DNA of 7,903 bases, taken from an uncultured Peptococcaceae bacterium. GTDB taxonomy: Bacteria > Bacillota > Peptococcia > Peptococcales > Peptococcaceae. The notes under the pieces were generated by a model, which did no database searches, was not told the DNA's origin, and worked only from the letters and a program-made list of their open reading frames with translations. Where the stretch lies: NCBI GenBank assembly GCA_958451915.1, contig CAUDRX010000102.1:1-7903 (forward strand). The letters run 5' to 3'. Shown here in pieces: positions 6,842 through 7,903 of the stretch. Made by a program: the position numbers and the translations under genes. Numbering within the stretch: the first letter of the stretch is position 1; every line of letters starts with the position of its first letter.

Positions 6842-6855
6842 AATTTTTCTCCTCT

Positions 6856-7032
6856 TTAATCTTCTTCTCTAACTTCTATTGATATACAATGGTCGCTTCC
6901 AAATTCATTAAGGCCGCCACCATAATACCAACCGTGAGACTCGACAAACCTTAAAAATATGTCTGTAACATCATCCAGACTGATTTTATCTGGGACAGTC
7001 AGGCAACCTTGAATCTCGATTTCGTGTGACAT
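6856..7032 (-). CDS. 58-aa acidic protein, function unknown
   Basis: An ATG at 7032 opens a 58-codon frame ending TAA at 6856. AAGGAG, overlapping the TAA stop of the permease gene, sits at ideal distance upstream. The product begins with an alternating beta-like stretch (HEIEIQGCLTV), then a helix, then GWYYGGGLNEFG (residues 35-46), and ends in ISIEVREED. The aromatic-glycine turn 'GWYYGGG' recalls small phage and YggL-like proteins, but the likeness is too short to name a family. It fills the gap between the permease and the 206-aa gene almost exactly, leaving 9 and 14 bases, which supports it as a genuine operon member. Confidence 0.78.
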   Translation of the reverse strand: MSHEIEIQGCLTVPDKISLDDVTDIFLRFVESHGWYYGGGLNEFGSDHCISIEVREED

Positions 7033-7041
7033 ATATTCTCC

Positions 7042-7794
7042 TTATGAAAATTTCCACTTAAAAATCTTCTTGATACAGATATTTGTGATCCAGTCAAACA
7101 GAATACTGAAAATCACAATCGCCAATATTCCAACAAACACCAGAGATGTACGGCCACGAGCGGACGAAGTATAGATCAGATAGCCAATACCGTACTTCGC
7201 ATTCACTGTCTCGGCCACTGCGATATAGGTCCAACCGATGGCATACATTGTGGCGAATGACTGACAGATGGAAGGCGCTGCGATTGGGAAGACGATTCGT
7301 GTTACTGTGCTGAACTTCCCTGCTCCATCAATGCTGGCCGCCTCGATCACATCATCACTGACATCATCCATGGCAATCAGAACGCTTGGAAGCATAAACA
7401 CAAAGCTGGCTACAAATAAGAAAGCAATCTTCATTTTCTCTCCGATTCCAAACCACATAGTCAACAGTGGATAGAATGCAGTGACTGGCAAAAATCGCAT
7501 TGCTCGAATTGCTGGATAGAGCAGCTTTTGAAGCGGATGACAGATTTTCATCAGACAGCCAAGAGGAATGGAGATGCCGGCACTCAAAGCGGCTGCCACC
7601 GTAATGCGAACCAGCGAATATCGGAATGCTTTCAACATTGTCCCATTTTGGATCAACAGGAAGAATTCTCGAAACACAGCGCCTTTCTGGGGAACAAAAA
7701 TTGGCGAAGTCAAAGCCGCGCCAATGTCCCAGATAATCGCCAACAGAATAAGAAGAATCACACGATAGATCCAATCTTTCTTCGTCGTTTTCAT
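7042..7794 (-). CDS. ABC transporter permease, SsuC/TauC/NrtB type
   Basis: This 250-aa integral membrane protein has about six spans (around 11-29, 62-84, 100-116, 122-142, 175-194, 217-237). It carries the EAA cytoplasmic loop that docks to the ABC ATPase, EAASIDGAGKF at 151-161 and a Pro at 170. VAETVNAKYGIGYLI near 193-207 is typical of the sulfonate/taurine/nitrate permease family (BPD_transp_1). Length and topology are complete, so it should be functional. The cognate binding protein is probably the OmpA fusion four genes downstream in the same operon. No ATP-binding subunit occurs in the window. The start ATG at 7794 has GAGGT 8 bases upstream. It lies 33 bases from tRNA-Glu. A permease gene in a phage-like setting is unusual; the transported solute is unknown. 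Confidence 0.93.
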   Translation of the reverse strand: MKTTKKDWIYRVILLILLAIIWDIGAALTSPIFVPQKGAVFREFFLLIQNGTMLKAFRYSLVRITVAAALSAGISIPLGCLMKICHPLQKLLYPAIRAMRFLPVTAFYPLLTMWFGIGEKMKIAFLFVASFVFMLPSVLIAMDDVSDDVIEAASIDGAGKFSTVTRIVFPIAAPSICQSFATMYAIGWTYIAVAETVNAKYGIGYLIYTSSARGRTSLVFVGILAIVIFSILFDWITNICIKKIFKWKFS

Positions 7795-7827
7795 TTTGAT
7801 ACCTCACAATATTTAATTTTCAAAAAA

Positions 7828-7899
7828 TGGCCTGTACCGGAATTGAACCGATGTCTCCGCCGTGAAAGGGCAGCATCTTCACCTCTTGACTAACAGGCC
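7828..7899 (-). tRNA. tRNA-Glu (anticodon UUC), CCA not encoded
   Basis: The minus strand gives acceptor GGCCTGT/ACAGGCC, D-loop AAGAGGTGAA, and anticodon stem CTGCC/GGCGG with loop CTTTCAC (anticodon TTC). T stem ATCGG/CCGGT holds loop TTCAATT, and the discriminator is A. The next bases are TTTTTT, so CCA must be added after transcription, unlike the tRNA-Gln in this window. The run of T directly after the acceptor stem may also slow RNA polymerase. It reads GAA and, by wobble, GAG. The T stem contains one T-G pair and the anticodon stem one T-G pair; otherwise it looks sound. Confidence 0.95.
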
Positions 7900-7903
7900 A
7901 TAT

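Noticed and set aside
7364..7807. Minus-strand frame of 147 codons overlapping the permease
   Set aside because: It is out of frame with the permease, whose spans and EAA loop are clear. The alternative product is Ser/Cys-rich without motifs.
7822..7828. T-run after tRNA-Glu as an intrinsic terminator
   Set aside because: The only stem before it is the tRNA itself, and the permease operon starts 33 bases on without a visible promoter, so read-through is more likely.

Overview
The window looks like part of a phage genome, or a phage-derived element, from a low-to-mid G+C Gram-positive host, probably a Firmicute of the Clostridia type. All genes lie on the minus strand and are tightly packed behind strong AGGAG-type Shine-Dalgarno sites. 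Two tRNA genes sit between protein genes, and the left end encodes a phage-style recombination pair (a Sak4-like P-loop ATPase and a probable ssDNA-binding protein). No structural phage gene is in view, so the phage assignment is an inference. The host guess rests on the ribosome binding sites and on the substrate-binding/OmpA fusion, which I know mainly from Firmicutes.

In transcription order (right to left) the window starts with tRNA-Glu(UUC). A compact operon follows, with gaps of 9, 14, -1, 27 and 11 bases: an SsuC/TauC-type ABC permease, a 58-aa acidic protein, a 206-aa acidic coiled-coil protein, a membrane-anchored PspA/IM30-like coiled-coil protein, a 526-aa membrane-anchored NMT1/SsuA-like substrate-binding domain fused to an OmpA-like domain, and a 34-aa single-span membrane peptide starting at TTG. 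The 58-aa and 34-aa genes are easily missed by gene callers. A 12-bp GC-rich hairpin and tRNA-Gln(UUG), with an encoded CCA, close this segment.

Downstream are a 62-aa Cys-rich protein, a calcineurin-like metallophosphoesterase with all its metal-binding motifs, a possible 12-codon mini-ORF, an 82-aa zinc-ribbon protein, a 373-aa probable ssDNA-binding protein with an acidic tail ending in Phe, and a Sak4-like ATPase cut by the window edge.

The main point of interest is the membrane module between the two tRNAs: ABC permease, PspA-like protein and substrate-binding/OmpA fusion. It resembles a bacterial envelope-associated transporter operon more than usual phage cargo. Its ABC ATPase is not in the window, and its OmpA domain lacks key peptidoglycan-contact residues. 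It may serve envelope remodelling or protection during infection, host solute uptake, or use of a host ATPase; the sequence does not decide among these.
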